64,000 bases of DNA, from contig PYIU01000003.1 in the NCBI GenBank assembly GCA_003415625.1, positions 3,410,001 to 3,474,000 on the forward strand. Reading direction: 5' to 3'. This DNA comes from Aquanectria penicillioides (Eukaryota; Ascomycota; Sordariomycetes; Hypocreales; Nectriaceae). A program made the translations under genes and the position numbers. This document shows, piece after piece, positions 30,628-42,294 of the stretch (the first letter of the stretch is position 1; every line of letters begins with the position of its first letter). Under the pieces are notes generated by a model, which saw only the letters and a list, made by a program, of their open reading frames with translations, had not been told where the DNA came from and did no database searches.

Positions 30628-32590
30628 TCAAGAGGCGAGATTCATTGCATCATCATGAATGAGGGACATGAGTGCCCATGAGGCGCCGGCTCTTCCGAGG
30701 AACACCATCAGATCAAGTAGCTCCACTGTACCCCAGGAAATGCGGTCGGCAATGAATAGTTTGACCATCGCTGCTCTGTATGACTTCTTCAAAGCAAGGT
30801 CGTCTTGTCGGAGGACATATGCGTCCATCGACGAAATGCGGAAGTCTCGAATATCTACCGTTCTGTGTGTAGTCGGCGGGACGGTTGCAGCAGATGTCAG
30901 TGGTCGTTCAATCTTCTCAGGTCGTCGTCTGAGGCTCTTTATAAGTTGAAAGGAAACATAGTCAACAAGGCTTGTTGCTTGTAATGGAGGAGTGGGCTTC
31001 TTGAGGAAGATACTCGGTAGCGCTTCCGGCTTGTCCACCCATACAGTACAACTCTCAGCCAGCTCGCTAAACATGGCTTCAATGTCGTGGGCATAATGCA
31101 CGAACCGTGAATAGAAAAGCGGGGTTAATATCCTGATCTCAACGTGTTCTATAGGCTTTAGCGCCTCGTCAACAGTGGTCGAGCAGAAGACCTCTTCTAG
31201 TGGCTGTAATATCCCGCTTGAGACGTACTTAACAGATAACGGGCGAGTGGATTGATCAATGAGATAGCGAAGGTAGCGCCTGAATGCTTTTTCGAGTTGT
31301 CTCTCAGTGTTGTTAACCATACGACCCATGGTCTCTTTAAGAGGTTCCGGACGAAACCAAACATGAAGCTTGTGGTGGAAGAATAGAACAGCAGCCTCTT
31401 TGACAATTCTGGGAAATGTTGCAAATCCAACCCAGAACCAGTTGAGAAGAAAATGAAATTTTCGGACAACGCCCATTGAGCCTGGCCTGAAGGCCTCGCC
31501 TTGGGAAAAGAGACGTGCAACAAACTTTGGATGGTTCTTGGATGACAACAAGCTGACAGTGATGTCGATCCCGAGAAACCCTTCCATGTTGTGACCCAAA
31601 GGGTCACGCGCAAGAAGAGAATAGGAACCCTTTCGAGAATTGAATGGCGACACATGGAAGTCCTTCTTCCAAGTCCCTTTCACTCCTTGGCGTACATTCG
31701 TTCCTTGAGCCAGGGTGGCACAGTCTTGGACATCCTTGGTTTCTGCTGCGAAGTCTCTCTCAACGAAATATTGGTGCCTCTCACCAAAAGTGTTATTAAC
31801 TTCCAGTACTATTCCGGAAAGAACTTTTTCTGAAGAGTAAAGAAACCAAAACGATACCGGGTTAAAGTGATAGCCCAAGAATCGAGGAGCAGTGATGAGG
31901 TAGGCATGAGGATACAAGGATGGGTCAACGTCCTCTCAAAGTTTAGCCTCTATTTCATCTGGTTGAGTTTGTCCATCAACATACCTGGGACCTGAGGTAG
32001 TTATCCAACTTTCCCCGCAGGCCGAGTTCGTCATGTCCTCGCTGAAGATAGTCGACTGGGTCCACATCGAACCATGCTCTTGGGTTGAGGATAAGAGACG
32101 TCCAAGAGTTAAAGCGGTGCAGTAAATCAGCTGAAATCATGCCATTTACATTCCCAGAAAATCCCACTGGTATTCCAACAACAAGATACGAGTAGGAAAA
32201 GGAATGCTTTTCAGGAAAGAATCGGGAATGCGTAGTACGACTAGGTATCAAGTATAGACCACCTAAGTTCTGAGGCTTCGTTGCATTCGATAGGAAATGT
32301 GACTGTAAAAAATGACGGCAAATAACGAATGTTGCGGTTGCAAGTCCGATGAGAAGCCCGATTCCCTGAATGTTAAATCTGGTAACCAAGGCAATCAACA
32401 CCGAAGCATGTCGCCAACACAGCAAGCCAATGACGAGGTAGACATCCAGCAAGCATCCAAAGAGGATGAAATAAATCGATGCTAAGGACACAAATACCAG
32501 AGATGGCGATTGGCTATTGAGGAAGCGGTCCATGCAGTCTCCGACAAGGACGGCCGACAGAAGCGGCGAATCCTCAGACACGCCGTCCAT
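30628..32590 (-). CDS. DUF1365 membrane-associated protein
   Basis: Two exons, 32590-31985 and 31932-30628, with a 52-nt intron (GTATGT, branch GCTAAAC, acceptor GAGAG); 636 residues. The N-terminal 100 residues contain two or three hydrophobic helices (FVSLASIYFILFGCLLDVYL; ALVTRFNIQGIGLLIGLATA). The DUF1365 domain follows, with the typical SRTTHSRFFPEKHSFSYSYL start and the PRFLGYHFNPVSFWFLY core. After it comes a fungal-type C-terminal extension with a hydrophobic final segment. Bacterial DUF1365 genes often sit next to cyclopropane-fatty-acid synthase or FAD-oxidoreductase genes, so a lipid-related role is suspected for the family. No such neighbour is present here. Confidence 0.86.
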
Positions 32591-33878
32591 GAGGCTACTG
32601 GGAGGACATTCAAGGCGGGCGCATTATTGGTGGAGAGAGGTTGTGATGAGACTCTCTGCCAGGGAGGAGAGTCGCGGATGGAAAAGAAAGGAGGAGAAAG
32701 GGAATAGAATCCAGGACCAGAGAGATGTACTACGTTCTGCTATCGTCAATTGATGTCCGAGACTTGGTCGTGTCCATCAAGGTGCCATGGTGCGATGCAT
32801 CCCTAATTGCCGTGCATAGTCCATTGCAGGCAATGCCGGCCTTAGTCATCGACTTCAGTGGTTCTGTTTGGAGCTGGACCAAGACGGCCTATGAACTCAT
32901 CACTCATCACGCTCCTGGGTCCCACGCATTGTCGTCATCGGTTTCAAGGCTTTTGGCTCGGTGGTGGAGCGTGCGCATGTCTGTCTGCGTCACGCCGAGA
33001 ATGAAAAAATTTAGCTGTATTATGTCAGCCAGAAAACCTTGGACATGGACCCTGAATACCTGACTACCGGCATCGCGATGTCCGATCTCCGACTTTCCGG
33101 GATATGTGATGAGGGCCTCTTACTGTGTAGTGAGGCAGCCAGCAGATGACCGGGCCTGGGTGCCCTGTAAGCTGCACGGCATAGGGGTGCGGTTTGAGCG
33201 TGGATCAACGGTCTAGCACCTTCTACCAGTCAACTGGTCAACCCTAAGGGACGTTTACCATACCGGCATAAGCCCAAGCCGCCAAAACACACACACTCAA
33301 GGGTAGAATATGCACATATATCTAAGCCTAGTTCAGAGAGGTGTCTGGACCTAGTCCTCGAAGGCCGCAGCTCTGAACTCCCTAAATTCCCTCTCAGAAT
33401 CCCACATGAGTCTCAGTGAGATTTGATGCTCCGACTTGATGGGATCCTAGCTTATGCCAGGATTCCTACTTTAGTCTAGCGGGGGTGGATATTTTCCAGC
33501 GTTGTGTGTGAGTGTTTGCACAAGAAAAACCCTCCACAAGCCACTCAGTGGCGCTGCACCTTGCACAGCCTCAAGTATTACAGTGCACAACTGCGGCCCA
33601 AGCAGAGAGGCCACCGCCCACCGCCCCCCCGCCAAATTCCCTTTCAGGCCGTTCTGTCCCGCCGATTGACTCAGGCCCCCGCGACGCATTCCATCAGCTT
33701 CTCCATAAATTCTACCCTCCCGTCCTTTATCTTTGCCCTTGGCCTCTTCATAGAATCAAACAAAGACTTCCCTTCGAATCCAACTCAACTAATTGAACTC
33801 GACCCAACGAGACTCGCTTCACTCAATCCTTCACACTCTCGGCCCTTCTACATACCAACAACCCCACCAACCACAAAT
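32591..33878. other. divergent intergenic region between DUF1365 and MBF1 genes
   Basis: It contains both promoters. The last 350 bp before MBF1 are CT-rich (leader-like, about 33600-33870). No gene is recognised. Confidence 0.45.
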
Positions 33879-34501
33879 ATGTCTGAGGAGTGGGATTCCG
33901 TCACCAAGATTGGTAGCCGTGCTCGTGGCCCCGGTGCCTCTCAGCGCGAGACCGTTGTCCGTGGAAAGGCTGCCATCAACGCTGCTCAGCGAAGCGGTGG
34001 TATCATCGGTACTGAGAAGAAGTTCGCTTCTGCCAACGCTGTAAGTGTCCAAACCCTTACTATCCCCCTCACGCGGGCTTGACCTTATGCCAATGCTGCC
34101 TTGGCCACTGCGCCCCACCAAAGCCTGCGTGAGGCTTTCTCCGTCACGGATATGACATATGTCAAAGCAGTCAACTAACAATTTCTTCTCTGCAGGGAGC
34201 GAAGGGTCAGGAGGGCCAGCGCCTAACCAAGGTTGACCGCTCAGACGACATCATCAAGCCTAACACCATCGGCAAGGAGGTCGGCGATGTGATCTCCCAA
34301 GCCCGCCAGAAGATGGAGCCCAAGATGACCCAGAAGGACCTCGCCACCCGCTGCAACACCACCCAGTCCGTCGTCGCAGACTTCGAGCGAGGCACTGCCA
34401 CTCCCGACCAAAAGGTGCTCTCCTCCATGGAGCGAGTCCTGAACGTCAAGCTCCGCGGTAGCGACATTGGTGCTCCCAAGTTCCCCAACAAGAAGAAATG
34501 A
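33879..34501 (+). CDS. MBF1: multiprotein bridging factor 1 (transcription coactivator)
   Basis: Exons are 33879-34040 and 34196-34501, with a 155-nt intron (GTAAGT...CTGCAG); 155 residues. The N-terminal MBF1 domain ([17 protein letters not shown], then [10 protein letters not shown]) is followed by a Cro/C1-type helix-turn-helix ([29 protein letters not shown], about 85-135) and a basic tail ending [11 protein letters not shown]1 links TBP to bZIP activators (Gcn4 in yeast) and also limits frameshifting when ribosomes collide. The length is the family norm. A pyrimidine-rich leader precedes the ATG. Confidence 0.97.
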
Positions 34502-35599
34502 GCGGATTAAGAAATTAGGGATATGAACTGTAAGAAAGGGCACCAGGGCCGAGTCGAGCGTAGCGATTTTATATCTTGGCTGGGAAACTGGGAGTTTCGT
34601 GCGGGTTGTCACGGATTTTATGGCACGGGTACATGAGACTCTTCTACGAGACGGGTTGTTTAGGGAGGCGATAGAGAATGAGTTCCAGCAACTCGGCGTA
34701 AACAGCTTCTCTGTTTGAAAACACATGTCTTTGTTTGCATTTAGCTATTCATTTGAATCCAACTCCCTCCCCGTCCACCCCGAACATGATTGGGTATCAA
34801 TGAGTGATTTCTAACGCCAGGCAACAGCCACGGCAAACACTCCGCCTGCTCTGCTACTGCAGTGCGCTCCGGGTGACAGGTCTCGAATTCGAATAGCGAC
34901 ACTCAGTTGATGAGTGACGGTTGGTTGTATTTCTCTCCAAGGTGTCGGATATTTTGAGTATTCTGGTGACAAGGTTGCAATCCATCGTGTTTGGTCGACC
35001 CTTGAGGACTCCGGTCTGCCAACCACAATCCTTGGACATGGATGCGTGCACAAGGGACTTTGGGAACGCCGGCATTACTACGCTGTGCGCCTCATCTGGT
35101 GCGCCTTGATTCGAGTATTCATCCTGCAGGCCTGGGGCGGCGCAACAGCAGGGATCCTGTTGCCAGTCATCGCACTTGGCGGGCCCTTTGGGAGAAGAAT
35201 GCCATGCCGTATCACTGTTTGATAACTCCTGGGTGGCGTTGGTTTGCAAGATCTCTCAAGGCTAGATCGAATGTCAATGTCCTTTCTCCTCCTCATTTAT
35301 GCGATATCCCTGTTTTATGTTCTGTCTCAAGGTTTCTCCGCGTCAATTCAATCTGCTCGCTGTTTCATATCAATGGGCGGCTACTGATCTGGGCAACGGC
35401 GCTTAACGACACGCTGAGAGCCTCGAAATTTGGCCACCGAGTCTCACGTCAACGGCACGTAAGAGGGTCGTTAAATCATTCATTATCTTCGTTTTGTGCA
35501 AAGAGTCGTTTCCGGTGTCAAATCTTCAATATTTGTGAAAACCAGAGGAATAGTCGGTCCTCCTCGTCTGGTTCCAATCTCCTTCGAAGAGCCGCCATT
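34502..35599. other. intergenic region upstream of the NACHT gene
   Basis: The NACHT frame stays open upstream to 35042, but the translation there lacks any domain. ATG 35600 gives the normal N-terminus for this protein type, so I treat the rest as leader or promoter. Confidence 0.45.
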
Positions 35600-38500
35600 A
35601 TGGGGCCAATGCCGAACCTCGCCCTCGGCGCCACGGCCGTCAACTTCGTCCAGTATACGTTGGGCCTTTTTGCTAGTGGCAAACCTGTCGTTTTGTCTGA
35701 GGCAGACAGCGGTGATGAGTTCTTGAGCTTGAGGCAGATATCTCTCGAACTGTCCAATTTCAGAGATGAGCTTACACATGTACCACTACCAGCGCCGGCA
35801 CCTGTAATCCCAGGGCCGCACGGTTCAGAGAACGATGCTGCGATTCGCAGGTTCGCCTTGAAGTGTAGTTCCGACTGCACGAAAGTCCGTATCATGGTCG
35901 AAAAGCTATTTTCAACATTCCCATCAACACTACCGCACTGGTCCTCTTTTATCGCCGCACTCAGCAGTGTAGCAACACCTGTCGAAATCACTGACCTTCG
36001 AAATACCATCGAGGGATATCAAAGAGGTTTAATCTTGACCTTATGCGATGCTACGAGGTACGGATTTATATCCAGTTTTGTAGAAATAAATTGACCGACA
36101 TGTTACAGCACAAGTGTTGACCTAATCCTCGCGGAGATTGCGGTGTTTGAACTTGAAGCCAGGAACATAGCATCTAGTCGGACAAAGCAATTCCGAGAGA
36201 TGAAGCACAGGCTTTCCTCAATTTTGGAAACGGTTCAACAGTTGACGCGCGACAGTCTCGGACTTGTGGCAAATCCCAAGAACTCAATGATCCCAACTAC
36301 TGACTCATTCAACGGACCAAATTTATACAAGCCTTTGCTGTCCGATGATGATATTGCTCTTCTTACGACTGATGTTGCCGACTTGAACTACAAAGCTGAG
36401 ATGTACGACAAAGAGAACCAGTTCATCCGCAGCCTTGACTACGAGCATCGGTCAAACGGACTCAAACATGTTGCGGATTCCCACGAGGAGACATTCAGAT
36501 GGGTGTTCCAACCAATCGGCATTGAGATTGAGGTTCATGGCCAGATTCTCGATTGGTTAAGGGAAGGAGATGGCATTTTCTGGGTCTCTGGAAAGCCAGG
36601 TTGTGGGAAATCGACGCTCATGAAATACATTTCGCAACACACCCAAACCAGAACTGCACTAGACAGTTGGGCTAGGCAGACGGGAAAGACAGTCGTCATC
36701 GCCAGCCACTACTTCTGGTACTCCGAGTCTCCCCCTCGACGCTCAATTGAGAGGTTACTGCGTTCTCTTCTCTTTGATATTTTAAGACAAGTCCCCGAAT
36801 TGATCTCCATTGCCTGTCTAGCGCGCTGGTCAAGTCACCTCTTTAAGCGCAAGGGGGATTTTGTGGCGATTGTTCAACCTGGACTGTGGAGGAGCTTAAG
36901 AAAGCGATGAGGACAATTGCCAATCAATCAGATTTGTCTATCAACTATTGCTTCTTCATCGACGGCCTGGATGAGTTCAACAGGGAGCAATCGAATATTT
37001 TGAGTCTTGTGAAAGAGCTCTGCAAATCCAGCAACATCAAAATATGCCTCTCAGCACGCTCTTGGGACGGTGCTAATGAATTACTCAGCGTTGACCCAGC
37101 AAAAATATTGAACGTCCATGATCTAACCCGGGAAGATATTTGCTGCTATACTCATGCTCAGTTCTATCAACATCCCGGAGGAGACAAATTTTTGAACCGG
37201 TCGGATCAGGTCACAGCTCTAGTCAACGACATCACGGAAAGATCACAGGGGGTCTTCTTGTGGGCAATTATCGTTACCAGGTTACTCTGCGATAGTTTAG
37301 CGAACGAGGACACGCTTGGTGATCTACGACGAAGACTTGATGATGTGCCTTCGGGTCTAGAAGCCCTATTCAGGTACATGATGAAATCCGTCGAGCCATT
37401 TTACCACCAGAAAATGGCAGAAGTCCTCAAAATTGCCGCCACGGCTCAAGAACCTCTGCCAGCTGTCATTTACTTTTTCCATGACCAAGAGGGTGACTCC
37501 GGAGTGGAGCACTATGCTCTAGACGAACCAGTCGAGCTTTGGGGCCAGGAAAAATTAAAGGATATGCAAGTTAGAGTGACGCGGCGGCTCAATACCAGGT
37601 GCAAGGGGTTGCTCAAAATCACTGGGGGCAATGTTGAATTTCTCCACCGAACGGTTTATGACTTTCTGAAAACCAAGGATACAGAGAACTTTATTTCAAG
37701 CAAGATACCCAAGGGCTTCGATCCTTACTTTGCCATCTTTCATGGCTATGCTGCCTGGATAAAACACGCAAGATTTTACATCGACGAGAACGACGACCCG
37801 TCTTGCGTTGACTGGCTTGAGAAAGGCGAGGTTCGTTTGCGAAACGAGTTGATTCGGGCACTCGGCTATGCGAAACAGGTCAACTCGCGCCAAGCTTCAC
37901 CTACCACCAAGATTCATCACAGTACCGAGCTACTCCTTGATGACATGGAGCTATCTACTTCAAGAATCCTTCGCATCCCCAAAATGGATTCCTCAGGGCC
38001 TAACAAGGGAAGAGCAAGCGCATTGTTCCGGTCTTGCGCTTTACAAGCAGCCTTGGATGACTACATTCGGAAAAAGATCGAAAGAAACCGAGATTACTTT
38101 AGCCAACTCTCTGCACAGCCTTTAGATTTTATCTTGCATCGAGATATTGACAATCCTCTTCATGCGTCCGAAGATTGGTCGATTGGGCGGCGGCAACTCC
38201 TCGGCAGCCTTCTCTGTCATGGACAAGACCCCAATATAACCACACACTGCGCCAACCGAAAAGAAAATTCCCTCCCTCAAAGTCCATGGACTCGATTCAT
38301 TAGAAGGCTTATTCCATCGCTCAAGTCCACCAATATGACTGCTTACAAGAAGACGATCAAGGGCAAGGCTGCTCGAATGTGTCCTAATACTCGTGTTGAT
38401 CAAGGCAGTATACAAGAGTTGAAAGAATGTCTCGACAAAGGTGTCCTGCGGATATTACTGACCCATGGAGCTGATCCAAATGGTCAAGTAGAAAATGGAG

Positions 38501-39159
38501 ACAAGGGAGCATCACACTTCCCTGTCTGGGCCGAGTTCATGTTCCTTGCGGTGTACCCTTTGCTTGGACTCGAAGTTCGAGCCAATGAGTACCTTAAGGT
38601 CTTAGATTTCATGTTGTCCAGGGCCAAATTTGACCGTCAAGAGGAAGGCCTGAGCACCTTGGTTCGAGATGTCTTCGAGCAAACAAAGGGCGATGTCATT
38701 TACACCCCTGCGTTTAACATTCTGCCAAAGCAGCAAGCTCGGAAGCGAATGATGGAGCTTATCTGCCTTGAACTCGATCGCATCATATCGGAGAAACAAG
38801 AATCTCCAAGTAACATATACGACTCAGAGGCTCAGCGCAAGCTACAGTTTGATGCTATCCGTCTCTTCGTGAGGCAGGCAGCGCATCCCTCAATACCCAT
38901 GGAGCCATTGAAATCGAGGCTGCATAAGGCATTTTCAGACATGATGCCACCTGAGGAACGAGAGAGGGCATCATCTTTATCCCACGTAAGACCTTCACGT
39001 ATCGGTGGTATAGGACTTCCGACGGCCTTCTCTGATGGTTGTCACCATCCTTCAGTCTATGGCGGAGTCAAGAGATCGAGATTTGAGTTTGAACATGACG
39101 AACACTCGCCATCTCAGACTGAATTTCGACCACTAAAGATGATGCGTGCCAAAAATTGA
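35600..39159 (+). CDS. NACHT-type STAND NTPase (NLR-like receptor; frame broken once)
   Basis: Exons are 35600-36057 and 36109-39159 (51-nt intron, GTACGG...TTACAG); about 1169 residues. ATG 35600 gives MGPMPNLALGATAVNFVQYT, the hydrophobic start seen in fungal STAND proteins with a HeLo-like N-terminal domain. After a helical region comes the nucleotide-binding domain: GKPGCGKSTLMKY (P-loop, about 314), FFIDGLDEF (Walker B, about 435), and later winged-helix-like sequence ending LHRTVYDFLKTKD. The C-terminal 500 residues lack WD or TPR repeats; one ankyrin-like ILLTHGADPN occurs near 935. The frame shifts within about 36853-36885; the five-G run 36853-36857 is the obvious place for a lost base, which would give KRKGGFCGDC leading into WTVEELKKAM. 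Relatives act in non-self recognition and programmed cell death; a role here is inference. Confidence 0.83.
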
Positions 39160-39725
39160 TCAAGAATAAATGGAGAATGAGGACGAGGCATCTTTTGGAC
39201 GCGAAATTGTTAAGCGAGTGTGATTATGTGTGTGGTAGGGTGTGGAGACTTTCCAGACTGTGATTTATGATCGGCGCACACCAGCTGTAGGGTATGATCA
39301 GAGCTCTTTAAGCCAGGCTACAATAGACTTCATTGCTTAGTTCAAGCTTCGATTCTGTGGAAGCCTATACCAAAAAAAGGATTTTAAAGATAAATCGACA
39401 ACACACCTATGTCGTGATGTCGGATTGCTGGAGGCTAGGTTCTGAAAGATCTGTCTATGTTCATTCAACATAATGGCCTTCATCAACTTGCCGCCACATA
39501 TCTCGGCTACTCCAATAATTCATCATCAACCAATCCAATACCGAGATAATGCAGGAGCAGGAAGATCAAAAGAGATGCGGGCCGAGATGCGCGAGTTGCG
39601 GAGATTAAGGCTACAGGGTAGCCGCATCATTTTTTGGAGATTTCAACATTTCTCGCTAAGTGATTGCAATCGTCTAACAGCCATGCGCCCATCATAATAT
39701 TCATTCCATGCACCGTTACTCCGGA
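39160..39725. other. convergent intergenic spacer
   Basis: 3' flanks of the NACHT and epsilon-COP genes. No gene is seen. Confidence 0.5.
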
Positions 39726-40774
39726 TTATGCCGACACCTTGGGGCTATACTTAGTTGCCGCCTTGTCAAACAGGGCACTCTTCTCCTCCAGGTCCACCAA
39801 AAACGAGTGTTTAGGGTTGGCCTTCTTGAGTTTCCTATAGTCTATAAGTAGGTGGTTCTTGAAGGAAGAAGATGTGACATACTCGGTCTGCTCTGTTGCG
39901 CTGTTTCCGGAAACAACGTTCAACACCAACAGGTTAGCAATGGCATCGGCGTTCTCAGGTTCCTTCTGGAGAGCCTGGTCCAAAGCGGCCTGAGCCTCCT
40001 CCACTCGGCCCAAGTGCAGTTCGCAAACTGCTTGTGAAACCAGACTTCGGACTGACGAAGTTGAGGGAGCCTGGGCGAGCTCCTCAAAGACGTAGAATGC
40101 CTGCTGGTACTTCTCTCCGCCCTAGGTGGTCTTAGCATACGTCAGACATAGTTGTACAGTATTCCTTACCACTCTCAAGCCAACCCACGACTCTGCCAAG
40201 TTCACCAACAAGCTATCCTGAGCCCATCGTCGAGCGGCAGCAACCTCCTTCACAGCAAGATCGGTTCGGTTTTGTTGAAGGTGGATCTGGACAACAAGGG
40301 AGACAGCATCGACTAGTTTGGTAAGTAAGCGAAAATTCGGCATGAGAACAAGGGCGGAAAAGAGTTCTTGTTTAACATACGGCTTCCCTGGTGTTGCGAT
40401 AGCAGCGCAAGAGCCTCCTCGGACTTGCCAGCAGCCTGGAGCACGGAACCGCCAACAATCTGGACAGTGACATTGTCGGCCGAGGACGAAGCCAGTTTTT
40501 CAATCGTCTTAAGGGCAGAGTCAGTCTTGCCCAGCTTGTACTCGGCGAATGCGCCCAGAGCCTGGAGATCGGGCTCCTGCTCTCCCTTCACATCGGCAAG
40601 AACATCTTCGGCTTGGCCAAGAGCAAGTCGAGCTCGGAGGACGATGACGCGCGCAGGCAGGGCGTTGTCGGCGGAGAAGGATGAGGTATCGAAATCGACG
40701 ACTTCCTGGAACTGGCCCTGGTGGAAGTGGTTGTGGATGTTGATCAATTCGCCTTCGGCCGAGTATGGATCCAT
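39726..40774 (-). CDS. SEC28: coatomer subunit epsilon
   Basis: Three exons, 40774-40381, 40312-40170 and 40121-39726, with introns of 68 and 48 nt; 310 residues. It is built of TPR-like helical hairpins throughout, for example DLQALGAFAEYKLGKTDSA and LHLGRVEEAQAALDQALQ, with the family's ending (LLIDYRKLKKANPKHSFLVDLEEKSALFDKAATKYSP). Epsilon-COP stabilises alpha-COP in the COPI coat that mediates Golgi-to-ER and intra-Golgi transport. Splice phases were checked: exon 1 ends one base into the Leu codon of GSLDAVSL. It is divergent from the eL42 gene across a 360-bp promoter. Confidence 0.95.
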
Positions 40775-41134
40775 TTTAGCGGTGGTTGTGATTTGTAGCT
40801 GTATATAGCAGAATGCGGTCCCGTCCTGTCTCTAAAGAACACCTTGGTGATGCTGCCAGCGAGATCCAATGGTGGGGTCCTCCCTCCTTTCGTGGGGCCC
40901 GAGCTCCGCTACCTCACTAGCCTCACCTAGGTGAGGCGGTGTCCGTTGAAGCCCCGGAAACCAGGCCGCAGTTGTGGCTCATGCCCTGGCGGAGCCACAC
41001 CGCCCGATCAGGCATGGCGCCGACCCTAGTTTCCCACAAAGCGAGAAATCACCAAAACCTCCAAATTTCGCTCTGAATTCGGAACTTTGCATCACCAAAC
41101 ACCCAAAGGAACGGCACCGCACATCGTCGTCAAA
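40775..41134. promoter_or_regulatory. divergent promoter of epsilon-COP and eL42
   Basis: A compact 360-bp interval separates the two ATGs. It includes a short imperfect inverted repeat (CACTAGCCTCACCTAGGTGAGG, split around 40915-40937). No other gene fits here. Confidence 0.5.
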
Positions 41135-41875
41135 ATGGTATGTCCGAACAGCAACCCAATGCCCCCTATTCCTTCACAATAGAGCCGCGCATTCTTTCTT
41201 TCATCAAAGCAATGCGACAGTCGACCGCCCGCACGATGACAGACAGTCTTGAATTGGGAGGGGGATGAAGTTTTGAGGCGACAGCACAAAACGATCTCGC
41301 GCGACCACGAGCCAACCCGCTTCGAACATCAAAGGCAACCGCCGCCGTCGCCTCTTTCACCGCCGAGAGCGCCACCAATATTGACTGATCTGCCCTTTCT
41401 CATGACTGTCTTCGTGCGGGATGCCGATTGCCATTCTGGAGTGGGATGCGTAGTGATTTGGGCCACACAATATTGCAGGTCACTAACTCGATGGATCAAA
41501 ATAGGTCAACATTCCCAAGACCCGAAACACCTACTGCAAGGGCAAGGAGTGCCGCAAGCACACCCAGCACAAGGTCACCCAGTACAAGGCCGGCAAGGCC
41601 TCGCTGTTCGCCCAGGGAAAGCGCCGATACGACCGCAAGCAGTCCGGTTACGGTGGTCAGACCAAGCCTGTCTTCCACAAGAAGGCCAAGACCACCAAGA
41701 AGGTTGTGTTGCGATTGGAGTGCGTCAAGTGCAAGACCAAGCTGCAGCTGTCTCTGAAGCGATGCAAGCACTTCGAGCTGGGGTATGTGAACTATGGACT
41801 TCTGGGGGACACGTGGATGCTAACAATCTCTGTAGTGGTGACAAGAAGACGAAGGGTGCTGCTCTGGTGTTCTAA
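41135..41875 (+). CDS. RPL42: 60S ribosomal protein eL42 (L44/L36a)
   Basis: Three exons: 41135-41137 (only the ATG), 41505-41782 and 41836-41875, with introns of 367 and 53 nt; 106 residues. The first intron has donor GTATGT and branch CTAAC. The sequence is canonical: [16 protein letters not shown], then [15 protein letters not shown] and [25 protein letters not shown], with the four zinc-binding Cys. Residue 56 is Pro. In yeasts a Pro-to-Gln change at this site gives cycloheximide resistance, so the sensitive form is present here. A long first intron directly after the ATG is common in fungal ribosomal-protein genes. Confidence 0.97.
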
Positions 41876-42294
41876 GTGCTTTGTGTTGGGGTCACCATTT
41901 CTTATGCTTCTCTTTGGCGGCATTTGGGCATCATGGACACTGGCGAAGGGAGGTACATGTCCTCGATTGAGGAATGTTTCATAGGGAGTGAATAAAAAAG
42001 CATCTCTGTGACCGCATCTTCGCTTGCTACTCTCCTGCATCTAAAGTGAAGTTTGGAGACGATACCTATTTTGGGTACCTACTTTGGTTTCCCCAGGTAG
42101 GGCTTGCTTTGGCCACCGTGGTCGCGGACAAACCCCCCCATTTCAACCTCATAGAAAGCGATAGAGCAATGAGAAGAGAAAAAAAAACGGCTTGAGCCAA
42201 TATAGATTGGTTATGATATCAGTGTCCCTAGTGTATGCCGTCCTCGTCTATTGTCCTCGTCTATCCTCATCTTGCAACCCTATCACGTGCTATT
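41876..42294. other. convergent intergenic spacer
   Basis: 3' flanks of eL42 and the 2H phosphoesterase gene; only short frames. Confidence 0.5.

Noticed and set aside
35042..35599. N-terminal extension of the NACHT protein
   Set aside because: The in-frame upstream translation has no domain, and ATG 35600 gives the usual N-terminus for the family.
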